Assembly (NCBI GenBank): GCA_023416745.1
Contig: JAEZHF010000042.1
Location: 1 to 46,267, forward strand
From: Bacillota bacterium
Lineage (GTDB): Bacteria > Bacillota > Clostridia > Christensenellales > SZUA-584
Direction: 5' to 3'
Length of the DNA: 46,267 bases
The translations under genes and the position numbers were made by a program. Numbering within the stretch: the first letter of the stretch is position 1; each line of letters starts with the position of its first letter. This document shows positions 16,018 to 24,456 of the stretch, in pieces. The notes beneath the pieces are model-generated. The model worked only from the letters and a program-made list of their open reading frames with translations. It was not told the DNA's origin and did not search any database.

Positions 16018-16514
16018 GTCTATACAGTCAATGGCAGGGCATAGCGGAGGCGCAGCGGTCTCCGCAGGACAATCAGGCATTTTGGAATGAGTATTTCGAT
16101 ATTGAAACTGAAGCATACAAGAAGATTCTGGAGCGCAAGGAGAACTTCTACGAGGATAAGCTGGCGGCCGTCGCAGACGAGTTCGGCATGAGCCCCGTGG
16201 TATTCGCAGGCTTCATGGACGGCATCAATACCAGCCTTGCCAAAGAAGTGGACTTAGAGAAGCTCAAAGAGGACAGCACGGTATCCCTGAAGGTGGATTT
16301 CGACAAACTTTATTACAACATGCTGGAAGCGAAGGCCAAATGGCTCTATACGCTGCCGGGCTGGAACGGCATACTCTCAGAGGAACGCCGCCGCGAGATC
16401 AGGGATCAGTGGCGGCAGGACCGGCAGGCTGTTTCCGAAAAGGTGGGACGCAACGAACCATGTCCCTGCGGCAGCGGTAAAAAGTACAAAAAATGCTGCG
16501 GTGCAGGGGAATAG
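16014..16514 (+). CDS. SEC-C motif protein
   Basis: The 166-residue protein ends with the SEC-C zinc-binding motif GRNEPCPCGSGKKYKKCCG, with Cys150, Cys152, Cys161 and Cys162. This motif also ends SecA, where it binds zinc and contacts SecB or ribosomes. The first ~140 residues are helical and charged and form the domain that often precedes SEC-C in clostridial proteins of unknown role. The ATG overlaps the icd stop (ATGA), indicating translational coupling, though a functional link to isocitrate dehydrogenase is not obvious. Confidence 0.82.
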   Translation: MSLYSQWQGIAEAQRSPQDNQAFWNEYFDIETEAYKKILERKENFYEDKLAAVADEFGMSPVVFAGFMDGINTSLAKEVDLEKLKEDSTVSLKVDFDKLYYNMLEAKAKWLYTLPGWNGILSEERRREIRDQWRQDRQAVSEKVGRNEPCPCGSGKKYKKCCGAGE

Positions 16515-16544
16515 AAGACACCTCAAAAAGCATACAATTCGATA

Positions 16545-16573
16545 TTGACTAATGGGAATCGAGATGTTAGAAT
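16545..16573 (+). promoter_or_regulatory. promoter of the tRNA cluster
   Basis: TTGACT (16545-16550), a 17-base spacer and TAGAAT (16568-16573), the latter with an extended TGT, form a strong housekeeping promoter 47 bases before the first tRNA. Confidence 0.75.
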
Positions 16574-16620
16574 ACCAAAGTGCCCAAAAACGGGGGCGCT
16601 GCTAAAGGGCGCGTAAACAA

Positions 16621-16705
16621 GCGGGCGTGGCGGAATTGGCAGACGCGCCAGACTTAGGATCTGGTGCCGTGAGGCGTGGGAGTTCAAGTCTCTTCGCCCG
16701 CACCA
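16621..16705 (+). tRNA. tRNA-Leu (anticodon TAG)
   Basis: The 85-base gene folds with acceptor GCGGGCG/CGCCCGC, a long variable arm typical of class II tRNAs, TTCAAGTC T-loop and an encoded CCA end. The anticodon loop CTTAGGA gives TAG. Confidence 0.95.
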
Positions 16706-16714
16706 CGCACATAA

Positions 16715-16789
16715 GCGGGAGTGACTCAGTGGTAGAGTGCGACCTTGCCAAGGTCGAAGTCGCGGGTTCGAATCCCGTCTTCCGCTCCA
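16715..16789 (+). tRNA. tRNA-Gly (anticodon GCC)
   Basis: Acceptor GCGGGAG pairs with CTTCCGC (one G-U). The anticodon loop TTGCCAA gives GCC; T-loop GTTCGAATC and encoded CCA are present. Confidence 0.96.
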
Positions 16790-16835
16790 TTGACCGTAAG
16801 CCTTCGGGAAGATGATTGTCTTCCCGGGGCGGCAT

Positions 16836-16909
16836 GCGGGTGTAGCTCAACGGTAGAGCCCCAGCCTTCCAAGCTGGTTGCGTGGGTTCGATTCCCATCA
16901 CCCGCTCCA
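16836..16909 (+). tRNA. tRNA-Gly (anticodon TCC)
   Basis: Acceptor GCGGGTG pairs with CACCCGC. The anticodon loop CTTCCAA gives TCC; T-loop GTTCGATTC and encoded CCA are present. Confidence 0.96.
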
Positions 16910-16952
16910 TTTTCAAGAGGACAACAGTAAGTTTGTATTGATAGTTTAACGT

Positions 16953-17028
16953 GGGTGATTAGCTCAGTTGGTAGAGCACCTGACTCTTAATCAGGGTGTC
17001 CGGGGTTCGAGCCCCCGATCACCCACCA
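16953..17028 (+). tRNA. tRNA-Lys (anticodon CTT)
   Basis: Acceptor GGGTGAT pairs with ATCACCC. The anticodon loop ACTCTTAAT gives CTT; T-loop GTTCGAGCC and encoded CCA are present. It is the last of the four tRNAs. Confidence 0.96.
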
Positions 17029-17029
17029 G

Positions 17030-17056
17030 AAAGCACCAGAAAATCGGTGCTTTTTC
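17030..17056 (+). terminator. terminator of the tRNA cluster
   Basis: AAAGCACC and GGTGCTTT form a stem around AGAAAATC, followed by a T-rich run. It begins directly after the tRNA-Lys CCA. Confidence 0.88.
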
Positions 17057-17163
17057 ATTTTCGTTTTTTACTAAATCGCTGTAATAACCAGCAACGGATG
17101 CAAACGATAACATTCATATCGGAGAAAATAATCTCATACATAAACTTTTTGTGAAAATTACCT

Positions 17164-17192
17164 CTTCCATATCTCATTATTTATTGTATAAT
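17164..17192 (+). promoter_or_regulatory. candidate promoter for the pyrophosphatase gene
   Basis: A perfect -10 TATAAT (17187-17192) lies 17 bases after a weak -35 CTTCCA. It leaves a leader of about 120 bases before the gene. I see no riboswitch in that leader. Confidence 0.4.
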
Positions 17193-17317
17193 GTGAAAGG
17201 GTTATTAAAATGGGGGAAAAGGTTTTCAATTCCGGTTCCCTGTTCCCATAAAATATAAACGGCAACGTTTATATATACTTTATTTTTTATCATAAAGTTA
17301 TATTCTAAGGAGGTATT

Positions 17318-19414
17318 ATGGATTTAATGATTCTCGCGCCTATCGGCGCTGTGGTGTCATTGCTCTTTGCGGGCTTTTTGGCCGTACGTATTAAGAGCTT
17401 TTCCACCGGCACGGAGCTGATGACGAAAATCGCCGAGGCGATCAAGAAAGGGGCCAAAGCCTACTTGAAACGCCAGTACACAGGCGTCGGCATATTTTTT
17501 GCCGCCATGTTCGTCGTGCTGCTCGTTCTGTCTTTTATGGGGTTGGTCAATACTTTTGTGCCGTTCGCCTTTATAACAGGCGGATTTTTCTCTGGTTTGT
17601 CCGGCTTTATCGGTATGAGCGTCGCGACATCCGCCAATTCCCGTACGGCTTTTGCGGCCAGTGAAAGCCTCAATAAAGGCCTTCGTGTGGCGTTCTCTTC
17701 CGGCGGAGTTATGGGCTTCACCGTTGTCGGCCTGGGATTGCTCGATTTGTCCGTCTGGTATTATTTCTTACTGATATTTTACCCGTTGTCAGTACCACCT
17801 GAAAGTATGGAGTATATCGGCAACCTGCAGCAGATTACATCAGCCATGCTGACATTCGGAATGGGCGCGTCCGCAATGGCACTGTTCGCGCGCGTAGGCG
17901 GCGGCATATTTACCAAAGCTGCTGACGTCGGTGCTGACCTTGTGGGTAAAGTGGAAGCCGGTATCCCGGAAGACGATCCGCGTAACCCTGCCGTTATCGC
18001 TGACAATGTGGGTGACAACGTGGGCGACGTAGCCGGCATGGGTGCCGACCTCTATGAATCTTATGTTGGCTCCATTGTTTCAACGGCTTCGCTGGCTGTT
18101 GCCGCAGGCCTGGCAGCCGGTGTTATGATACCGATGGTCATGGCCGCAATAGGCATACTCGCTTCCATCGTCGGTACGTTCTTTGTACGATCGGGCGAAA
18201 AAGCCGAGCAGAAGGCGCTGCTGAAAGCATTAAGCCGCGGTGTCAATATCAGTTCAATCCTCATTGCAGTTGTCGCTTTTGTGCTCGTCTACTTTGTGTT
18301 GGGAAGCCAGTATTTAGGCGTGTTTTTCGCGATTATTTCGGGACTCGTTGCGGGAATACTTATCGGCAAGGTTACGGAATATTATACATCTGACACTTAC
18401 AAGCCTACACAAAGAGTGGCCGATTCTTCTTCGACTGGGCCTGCGACGGTCATCATCGGCGGATTGTCTTTGGGCATGCGTTCCACCTTCCTGCCAATAC
18501 TGATCGTTGGTGTATCCGTGTTGGTATCGTTCTTCGCATCGGGCGGAGCAGCCAGTTTTCAGATGGGCCTTTACGGAATCGGCTTATCGGCGGTTGGTAT
18601 GCTGTCGACTCTTGGCATAACGCTGGCGACGGATGCTTACGGCCCTGTTGCCGACAACGCCGGCGGTATCGCTGAGATGAGCCACCTTGGCCCGGAAGTG
18701 CGCAAGCGCACAGATGCTCTTGATTCTCTCGGCAACACGACTGCCGCTACGGGCAAGGGGTTTGCGATCGGGTCTGCGGCGTTGACGGCTCTGGCGCTGC
18801 TCGTTTCGTATATGAATGAAGCGCATTTGACAGCATTGAACCTTCTTGAGCCTGCAACGCTGATCGGCTTGTTCATCGGCGGAATGCTGCCGTTCCTGTT
18901 CTCAGCACTGACCATGAACGCCGTGGGGCGCGCAGCCCAGGGCATCGTGGTGGAGGTGCGCCGTCAATTCCGTGAGATCGTCGGCCTGATGGAAGGCAAG
19001 GCGGAGCCGGACTACGCGCGTTGTGTGGACATCTGCACCCGCAGCGCACAGAAGGAAATGATATTGCCGGCGCTTGTCGGTATTCTATCGCCCATTGCTG
19101 TAGGTCTCATTCTTGGGCCTTATGCGGTGGCTTCCATGCTGGCCGGAGCTGTTGTAACCGGCTTCATTCTCGCTATCATGATGGCCAACTCGGGTGGTGC
19201 ATGGGACAATGCAAAGAAGTACATTGAAGCGGGCAATCACGGCGGCAAAGGCAGCGATGCCCATAAGGCTGCAGTCGTGGGCGATACTGTGGGAGATCCC
19301 TTCAAGGATACATCTGGTCCCTCCATCAACATACTTATCAAGCTGCTGTCGATGGTTTCCATCGTGTTTGCGGGGCTGTTCATGAATGGATCGTTGATTG
19401 ATCTGTTCAAATAA
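17318..19414 (+). CDS. hppA: membrane-bound, K+-dependent ion-pumping pyrophosphatase
   Basis: The 698-residue protein has about 16 transmembrane helices and the conserved pyrophosphate-binding block EDDPRNPAVIADNVGDNVG beginning at Glu218. A second acidic site (GDTVGDPFKDTSGPS) lies near the C-terminus. It hydrolyses PPi and pumps H+ or Na+ out of the cytoplasm, recovering energy from biosynthesis. GNTTAATGKG has Ala476 where K+-independent enzymes have Lys, so it should need potassium. Whether it moves Na+ or H+ cannot be settled by eye. The start is ATG at 17318 after a strong AAGGAGGTATT. It is a single-gene unit closed by a terminator. Confidence 0.95.
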   Translation: MDLMILAPIGAVVSLLFAGFLAVRIKSFSTGTELMTKIAEAIKKGAKAYLKRQYTGVGIFFAAMFVVLLVLSFMGLVNTFVPFAFITGGFFSGLSGFIGMSVATSANSRTAFAASESLNKGLRVAFSSGGVMGFTVVGLGLLDLSVWYYFLLIFYPLSVPPESMEYIGNLQQITSAMLTFGMGASAMALFARVGGGIFTKAADVGADLVGKVEAGIPEDDPRNPAVIADNVGDNVGDVAGMGADLYESYVGSIVSTASLAVAAGLAAGVMIPMVMAAIGILASIVGTFFVRSGEKAEQKALLKALSRGVNISSILIAVVAFVLVYFVLGSQYLGVFFAIISGLVAGILIGKVTEYYTSDTYKPTQRVADSSSTGPATVIIGGLSLGMRSTFLPILIVGVSVLVSFFASGGAASFQMGLYGIGLSAVGMLSTLGITLATDAYGPVADNAGGIAEMSHLGPEVRKRTDALDSLGNTTAATGKGFAIGSAALTALALLVSYMNEAHLTALNLLEPATLIGLFIGGMLPFLFSALTMNAVGRAAQGIVVEVRRQFREIVGLMEGKAEPDYARCVDICTRSAQKEMILPALVGILSPIAVGLILGPYAVASMLAGAVVTGFILAIMMANSGGAWDNAKKYIEAGNHGGKGSDAHKAAVVGDTVGDPFKDTSGPSINILIKLLSMVSIVFAGLFMNGSLIDLFK

Positions 19415-19433
19415 GACAAAAAGGTAATATTGT

Positions 19434-19475
19434 AAGGCCGTACGGATTCTCATCGTGCGGCCTTATTATTTTTAA
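19434..19475 (+). terminator. terminator after hppA
   Basis: AAGGCCGTACG and CGTGCGGCCTT form an 11-bp stem (one G-U), followed by ATTATTTTT. Confidence 0.85.
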
Positions 19476-19493
19476 GTAAATTCGATTTTGTTG

Positions 19494-19523
19494 TTGACAG
19501 AATGCTTGTTCAGCACATATAAT
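19494..19523 (+). promoter_or_regulatory. promoter of the leuACD T-box operon
   Basis: A perfect -35 TTGACA (19494-19499) and a perfect -10 TATAAT (19518-19523) are separated by 18 bases. Confidence 0.88.
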
Positions 19524-19529
19524 AACCGC

Positions 19530-19790
19530 ATTAAAGGCTGTGAAGGAGAACAGTAGTTGGCTCTGGCCTCTCAGAGAACCGTCGCTTGGTGAAAGACGGC
19601 AGGCTGTAGATCAACGAAGCTCGCTCCGAAGCCGCTGTGCCGAAGGTTTCTGTAGGTGCAGACGTCGTGACTCAACGTTATACGAGGACGGGCATCATGT
19701 CGTGCCCTGTTAAGCTGGCGGTTTGTTAACCGCAAGCAGAGTGGTACCGCGTAGGTCTTACGTCTCTGTAGATGTAAGGCTTTTTTGTTT
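19530..19790 (+). promoter_or_regulatory. T-box riboswitch, leucine-specific by its specifier codon
   Basis: The leader ends with the conserved T-box AGAGTGGTACCGCG (19738-19751), whose UGG-bearing bulge pairs with the CCA end of uncharged tRNA. It is followed by a terminator hairpin. In the stem I region, GAAG at 19616-19619 precedes CTC (19620-19622), the expected position of the specifier codon, giving leucine. In this class uncharged tRNA-Leu stabilises an antiterminator and lets transcription enter leuA. The codon choice agrees with the downstream genes. Stem boundaries were judged by eye. Confidence 0.88.
19755..19787 (+). terminator. regulated terminator of the T-box leader
   Basis: GTCTTACGTC pairs with GATGTAAGGC (two G-U pairs), followed by TTTTTT. 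Its 5' arm lies next to the T-box sequence, as needed for the alternative antiterminator. Confidence 0.85.
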
Positions 19791-19868
19791 CTCTGAAGTC
19801 TCTGGCCAAGGCTTGAAAACAATGCGCGCGAACCGCAGACAAATACAATTTGAGGAGAGAAAACTTCA

Positions 19869-21386
19869 ATGGCAATCATTAAGATTTTTGACACGACACT
19901 GCGTGACGGCGAACAGTCGCCAGGATGCAGCATGAATCTGCAGGAAAAGATAGAGGTGGCAAAGCAGCTGGAGAAGCTCGGAGTGGACGTCATCGAGGCG
20001 GGCTTCGCCATCGCGTCGCCGGGAGACTTCGTTTCCGTTAAGACCATCGCCGAGACGGTGAAGAATGCGACGATCGCCAGCCTGTCGCGCGCGCTCAAGA
20101 AGGATATCGACCGGGCTTATGAGGCAATCAGAGGCGCGGTGAGCCCGCGCATCCACACGTTCCTCGCCACGTCGCCTATTCACATGGAGTATAAGCTCAA
20201 GATGAAGCCCGAAGACGTATTGAAGCAGGCTGAGGAAATGGTGCGCTATGCCAAATCTCTGTGCAGCGAAGTCGAGTTCTCAGCGGAGGATGCATCACGG
20301 AGTGAGCCGGAATTTTTATACCGCGTGTTCGAGGCGGTGATCAAAGCGGGCGCGACCTGCATCAATGTTCCGGATACCGTGGGCTACGCAATGCCGGAAG
20401 AGTTCTTTGAGCTGGTGCACGGCATCAAGCAGAATGTCCGCGGTATAGAAAAGGTGGACCTCTCGGTGCATTGCCACAACGACCTGGGACTGGGCGTGGC
20501 GAACACCCTGGCAGCGATTCGTGCGGGCGCGACGCAGGCTGAATGCACGATCAATGGCATAGGCGAGCGCGCGGGCAACGCGGCACTGGAAGAAATCGTG
20601 ATGGGCTTGTCCACCAGACAGGATTTGTACGGGTATACGACGAATATCAATACGACGCAGATATACAACGCGTCGCGGCTTATATCCGCGATTACCGGCG
20701 TATCTGTGCAGCCCAATAAAGCCATCGTGGGTGCGAATGCGTTTGCGCACGAGGCGGGCATCCATCAGCACGGCGTACTCGCCAACAAAAAGACTTACGA
20801 GATCATGACGCCCCAGTCCATCGGCCTGCCGGAAAATGTGATCGTGCTGGGCAAACACTCGGGTAAACACGCATTCGCTGAGCGTTTGAAGACGCTGGGT
20901 TACGCGCTGGACGATACGCACATCGAAGCCGCGTTTGATAAGTTCAAGGAACTGGCAGACAGGAAGAAAGATGTCTCCGATCTTGATCTGCGCGCGTTGG
21001 TCGAGGTGGATTCTTTCGATATACCGAACGAATATGAGTTTGATACCTTTGTCATCAACAGCGGAAATCGCATGACGGCAACGGCAGTGGTCAAGCTGAC
21101 TCGCGAGGGTAATACGATGGAGGAAGCGGCGACAGGCGATGGCCCGGTGGATGCGGCGTTCAACGCAGTCGAACGCTGCGTCGGCGAAAGCTTTACGCTG
21201 GAGGATTACATTGTCCGCTCGGTGACAGGCGGTAAGGACGCGCAGGGCGAGGTCATCGTCAAGCTGGATAAGAACGGCAAGAAGGCACGCGGGCGCGGCT
21301 TGTCTACCGACGTTGTGGAAGCAAGCGTCAAGGCATATGTGGACGCAATCAATAAATACTACTATGAGATGAAGTTGGAGGGATAA
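19869..21386 (+). CDS. leuA: 2-isopropylmalate synthase
   Basis: The 505-residue enzyme condenses acetyl-CoA with 2-oxoisovalerate, the first committed step of leucine synthesis. The catalytic TIM barrel begins FDTTLRDGEQSPG (7-19) with metal ligand Asp8 and catalytic Arg12; the other metal histidines are His201 and His203 in HCHNDLG. The C-terminal ~110 residues are the regulatory LeuA dimer domain that usually gives feedback inhibition by leucine. RBS GAGGAGA. First gene of the T-box controlled operon. Confidence 0.96.
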   Translation: MAIIKIFDTTLRDGEQSPGCSMNLQEKIEVAKQLEKLGVDVIEAGFAIASPGDFVSVKTIAETVKNATIASLSRALKKDIDRAYEAIRGAVSPRIHTFLATSPIHMEYKLKMKPEDVLKQAEEMVRYAKSLCSEVEFSAEDASRSEPEFLYRVFEAVIKAGATCINVPDTVGYAMPEEFFELVHGIKQNVRGIEKVDLSVHCHNDLGLGVANTLAAIRAGATQAECTINGIGERAGNAALEEIVMGLSTRQDLYGYTTNINTTQIYNASRLISAITGVSVQPNKAIVGANAFAHEAGIHQHGVLANKKTYEIMTPQSIGLPENVIVLGKHSGKHAFAERLKTLGYALDDTHIEAAFDKFKELADRKKDVSDLDLRALVEVDSFDIPNEYEFDTFVINSGNRMTATAVVKLTREGNTMEEAATGDGPVDAAFNAVERCVGESFTLEDYIVRSVTGGKDAQGEVIVKLDKNGKKARGRGLSTDVVEASVKAYVDAINKYYYEMKLEG

Positions 21387-21390
21387 GCAC

Positions 21391-22647
21391 GTGGGCATGA
21401 CAATGACGCAAAAAATACTGGCAAGCAAGACCGACCTCGAAGAGGTGCATGCCGGTCAGTTTATCGAGGCGCGGCTCGATTTGGCACTGGGCAACGACAT
21501 CACGACCCCGGTCGCCATACGCGAGTTTAAGCGCACCGGACGCAACGAGGTGTTCGACAAAGAGAAGATCGCCATCGTGCCGGACCATTTCACGCCGAAC
21601 AAGGATATCAAGGCGGCGGAGCAGGCTAAGATGCTGCGTGATTTCGCGAAGGAATACGGCATCGTGAACTACTTCGAGATCGGTGAGATGGGCATTGAGC
21701 ACTGCCTGATCCCGGAGAAGGGTCTGGCAGTACCGGGTGATGCCATCATTGGTGCGGACTCGCACACCTGCACCTACGGTGCGCTGGGGGCGTTCTCCAC
21801 CGGTGTAGGCAGCACGGACTTAGCGGCCGGCATGGCGCGCGGCACCTGCTGGTTCAAGGTTCCCTCGGCAATACAGTTTAAGCTCAAGGGCAGGATGCAA
21901 AAGTGGGTGTCCGGCAAGGACCTGATACTCCACATCATCGGCATGATCGGTGTGGACGGTGCGCTCTACCAGTCGATGGAATACGCAGGTGATGTTGCCA
22001 GTCTCACAATGGACGACAGGTTCACCATCGCCAATATGGCTATAGAAGCGGGCGCGAAGAACGGCATATTCCCGGTGGATGCCCAGACGATTGAGTACCT
22101 CAACGAGCACGCCACCCGTCCATACACTGTATTCGAAGCGGACGCGGATGCTGAATACGCCCGCGTGATTGAGATCGACCTCGCGGAGCTGCGTCCGACG
22201 GTCGCGTTCCCGCACCTGCCGGACAACACCCGCACGATCGATAACGTGGGTGATGTGATGATCGACCAGGTGGTGATCGGCTCCTGCACCAACGGGCGCA
22301 TCACCGACCTTCGTATCGCGGCGGACATACTGCGCGGACGCCGTGTGAAAAAGGGTGTACGCGTGATTGTGTTTCCCGGCACGCAGGCCATCTATCTGCA
22401 GGCGCTTAAGGAAGGCCTGATCGCGGATTTCATCGAAGCGGGCGCGGCGGTTTCCACACCCACCTGCGGTCCGTGCCTCGGCGGGCACATGGGCATTCTC
22501 GCGGCGGGCGAACGCTCCGTCTCCACCACCAACCGCAATTTCGTGGGACGTATGGGCCACGTGGAGTCCGAAGTGTATCTCGCCAGCCCGGCGGTGGCTG
22601 CGGCTTCCGCGCTCACGGGCCGCATCGAAGACCCCGCCAATATATAG
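21391..22647 (+). CDS. leuC: 3-isopropylmalate dehydratase large subunit
   Basis: The 418-residue protein carries the cysteines that hold the 4Fe-4S cluster: Cys299 (GSCTNGR), Cys359 and Cys362 (TPTCGPCLGG). With LeuD it isomerises 2- to 3-isopropylmalate. The length and the start MGMTMTQKILA fit the monofunctional bacterial type. The GTG start at 21391 is 9 bases after GGAGG and agrees with that family N-terminus better than the ATG six bases on. Confidence 0.95.
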   Translation: MGMTMTQKILASKTDLEEVHAGQFIEARLDLALGNDITTPVAIREFKRTGRNEVFDKEKIAIVPDHFTPNKDIKAAEQAKMLRDFAKEYGIVNYFEIGEMGIEHCLIPEKGLAVPGDAIIGADSHTCTYGALGAFSTGVGSTDLAAGMARGTCWFKVPSAIQFKLKGRMQKWVSGKDLILHIIGMIGVDGALYQSMEYAGDVASLTMDDRFTIANMAIEAGAKNGIFPVDAQTIEYLNEHATRPYTVFEADADAEYARVIEIDLAELRPTVAFPHLPDNTRTIDNVGDVMIDQVVIGSCTNGRITDLRIAADILRGRRVKKGVRVIVFPGTQAIYLQALKEGLIADFIEAGAAVSTPTCGPCLGGHMGILAAGERSVSTTNRNFVGRMGHVESEVYLASPAVAAASALTGRIEDPANI

Positions 22648-22661
22648 TTAAGGAGATTCAA

Positions 22662-23138
22662 ATGGGTAAAGTATATAAATATGGAAGCAATGTGGACACC
22701 GACGTCATCATACCCGCACGTTACCTTAACACGTCGGACGAAAAGGAGCTCGCGTCCCACTGCATGGAAGACATCGACAAGGATTTCGTGAAAACGGTGC
22801 AGCCGGGCGACATTATCGTCGCTGAGATGAACTTCGGTTGCGGCTCTTCGCGTGAGCATGCACCTATTGCCATCAAGGCGTCCGGCATTTCCTGCGTCAT
22901 CGCGTGCACGTTTGCCCGTATATTCTTCCGCAATGCCATCAATATCGGCCTGCCGATTCTGGAATGCGAGGAAGCGGTGAAGAACACGGATGCAGGCGAC
23001 GTGCTGGAAGTGGAACTTGCGAGCGGCGTTATTAGAAACGTGACCAAGGGGTTGAAGTTTCAGGCGGAGCCGTTCCCACCCTTCATGCAGCGCATTATCG
23101 ACGCGGGCGGCCTGATCGGAGATATTTCCAGCCACTGA
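22662..23138 (+). CDS. leuD: 3-isopropylmalate dehydratase small subunit
   Basis: The 158-residue swivel subunit has the motifs VDTDVIIPARYL near 12-23 and FGCGSSREHAP near 58-68. It completes the active site of LeuC. The ATG at 22662 follows AAGGAGATTC and lies 14 bases after leuC. The operon ends here with a hairpin; leuB (3-isopropylmalate dehydrogenase) is not in the window and must be elsewhere. Confidence 0.95.
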   Translation: MGKVYKYGSNVDTDVIIPARYLNTSDEKELASHCMEDIDKDFVKTVQPGDIIVAEMNFGCGSSREHAPIAIKASGISCVIACTFARIFFRNAINIGLPILECEEAVKNTDAGDVLEVELASGVIRNVTKGLKFQAEPFPPFMQRIIDAGGLIGDISSH

Positions 23139-23166
23139 GAGAATTCATCAAATCGCAAACAATGAT

Positions 23167-23203
23167 AATCCGCCGGTGGAACAGGCGCTCCGGCGGATTT
23201 AAT
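23167..23203 (+). terminator. hairpin after leuD
   Basis: AATCCGCCGG and CCGGCGGATT form a perfect 10-bp stem. The T tract is short (TTTAAT), so termination may be partial. Confidence 0.7.
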
Positions 23204-23355
23204 ATTCTTATCATTAAATACTCACAGTCTGATTCGAGGCTAATAAGTAAATGTAAATTTCTGATGGAATTCTGTAATAAATAATGATATGACATGATGA
23301 ATATATTTTCAGTGCATGAAAAAAAGCTTGATTCAGGAGAGGTTGGTGTGTTAAT

Positions 23356-23430
23356 ATGAAACAAAGCATACGGCTTCAAATGTGGTGGTATCACCCAAAA
23401 GCGGTCGGCAAAGCTGACAAGGAGTATTGA
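23356..23430 (+). CDS. possible 24-aa leader ORF before the SorC regulator
   Basis: AGGAGAGG precedes ATG at 23356 and the frame of 24 codons stops three bases before the regulator's ATG, covering its ribosome binding site AAGGAG. Its peptide is basic, with two adjacent Trp residues. Such an arrangement could couple translation of the regulator to this ORF, but it may be chance. Confidence 0.25.
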   Translation: MKQSIRLQMWWYHPKAVGKADKEY

Positions 23431-23433
23431 GGA

Positions 23434-24414
23434 ATGGAACTGGAGAACCTGAAAATAAATGACATCAATTCCATGATACGGATCGCCAAGAAGTACTATG
23501 AACTGAACATGTCTCAGGAAGAAATATCGCTTGAAGAAGAGATATCCAAATCGTCGGTATCAAGAATGCTCAAAAAGGCAACAATGCTGGGCTATGTCCG
23601 GCATGAAATCATATACCCGGTCAAATCGGTCGCTCAGCAGGAACAAATGATCAGAAAGATGTTTGACATAGAACATCTTTTTATTGTGCCTAAAATGGTG
23701 GACGACAGAGATATTCGCCTGAGTGATACATGCCGTACCGTGGCGCAGGATATGAACCGGTACATATCGGATCATGATATTATCAGTGTATCTTGGGGTC
23801 GTACCGTGGAAAAGCTGTCCGCTATGCTGGTAGCGCCAGTTCCGCCCAAGAAGGGAATCAAAATTGTACAACTTAACGGTTCCATCGCCACAAATGTGCT
23901 GTCCACCAAAACGGCGGGCATTCTGGAGCGGTTTACGGAGGCCTATTCCGGCGTTGGATATGTGCTTGCCGCTCCCACACTTGTAGACGATGAAGAGATC
24001 GCAAACGCGATCAAAAGAGATTCCAGGATTCGCAATGTTTTGGAGATGGCCAGAGCCTCAACCATCGCGATATTCGGCATCGGCCAGCTGTCAGAACAGT
24101 CAGTGTTGATCGAGCGAGGGGCTATTACAACGGACGACGTCAAAAGGCTCTCATCAAAAGGCGGCGTGGGTGACGTTTGCTCAAGGTATTTTGATATCAA
24201 TGGAAAAATCGTTGATCAATCATACGAGACCAGAACGATTGGGCTGGATCTTAATGATCTCAGGAAGAAGAAGCACCGTATCGGCATCGCGGTGGGCATA
24301 GAGAAGGCAGATGCTATCGTCGGCGCGCTGGCCGGAAAGCTCATGACGTCGCTCTATATGGACGAAATGACGGCTTCCTATCTGATCACGCGCGCACAGG
24401 AGCTTGGTTATTAG
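23434..24414 (+). CDS. SorC/DeoR-type sugar-responsive transcriptional regulator
   Basis: The 326-residue protein has an N-terminal helix-turn-helix (NMSQEEISLEEEISKSSVSRML, split about 25-46) and a C-terminal SorC-type sugar-phosphate-binding domain (from ~70; NAGD-like GIGQLSEQS, and ..KGGVGDVCSRYFDINGKIVDQ). This family includes B. subtilis DeoR, which senses deoxyribose-5-phosphate and controls deoC. Its place just before a kinase, DeoC and a shell protein suggests it regulates them in response to a phosphosugar. The start is ATG 23434 with AAGGAGTATTGAGG. Confidence 0.88.
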   Translation: MELENLKINDINSMIRIAKKYYELNMSQEEISLEEEISKSSVSRMLKKATMLGYVRHEIIYPVKSVAQQEQMIRKMFDIEHLFIVPKMVDDRDIRLSDTCRTVAQDMNRYISDHDIISVSWGRTVEKLSAMLVAPVPPKKGIKIVQLNGSIATNVLSTKTAGILERFTEAYSGVGYVLAAPTLVDDEEIANAIKRDSRIRNVLEMARASTIAIFGIGQLSEQSVLIERGAITTDDVKRLSSKGGVGDVCSRYFDINGKIVDQSYETRTIGLDLNDLRKKKHRIGIAVGIEKADAIVGALAGKLMTSLYMDEMTASYLITRAQELGY

Positions 24415-24456
24415 CTTTACCAGCTTTAAGCTGAAAGTTATGATAAGGAGGAATAT

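Noticed and set aside
16602..16930. ORFs on both strands across 16602-16930
   Set aside because: They read through the tRNA genes; the tRNA folds, CCA ends and promoter explain the sequence.
20316..21428. 370-codon minus-strand ORF across leuA
   Set aside because: Long antisense frame caused by codon bias in a GC-rich gene. leuA itself is complete, with RBS and motifs; the antisense product resembles no known protein.
22473..22661. Long frame reading into leuD from inside leuC
   Set aside because: It is the out-of-frame shadow of leuC; leuD has its own RBS and family N-terminus at 22662.
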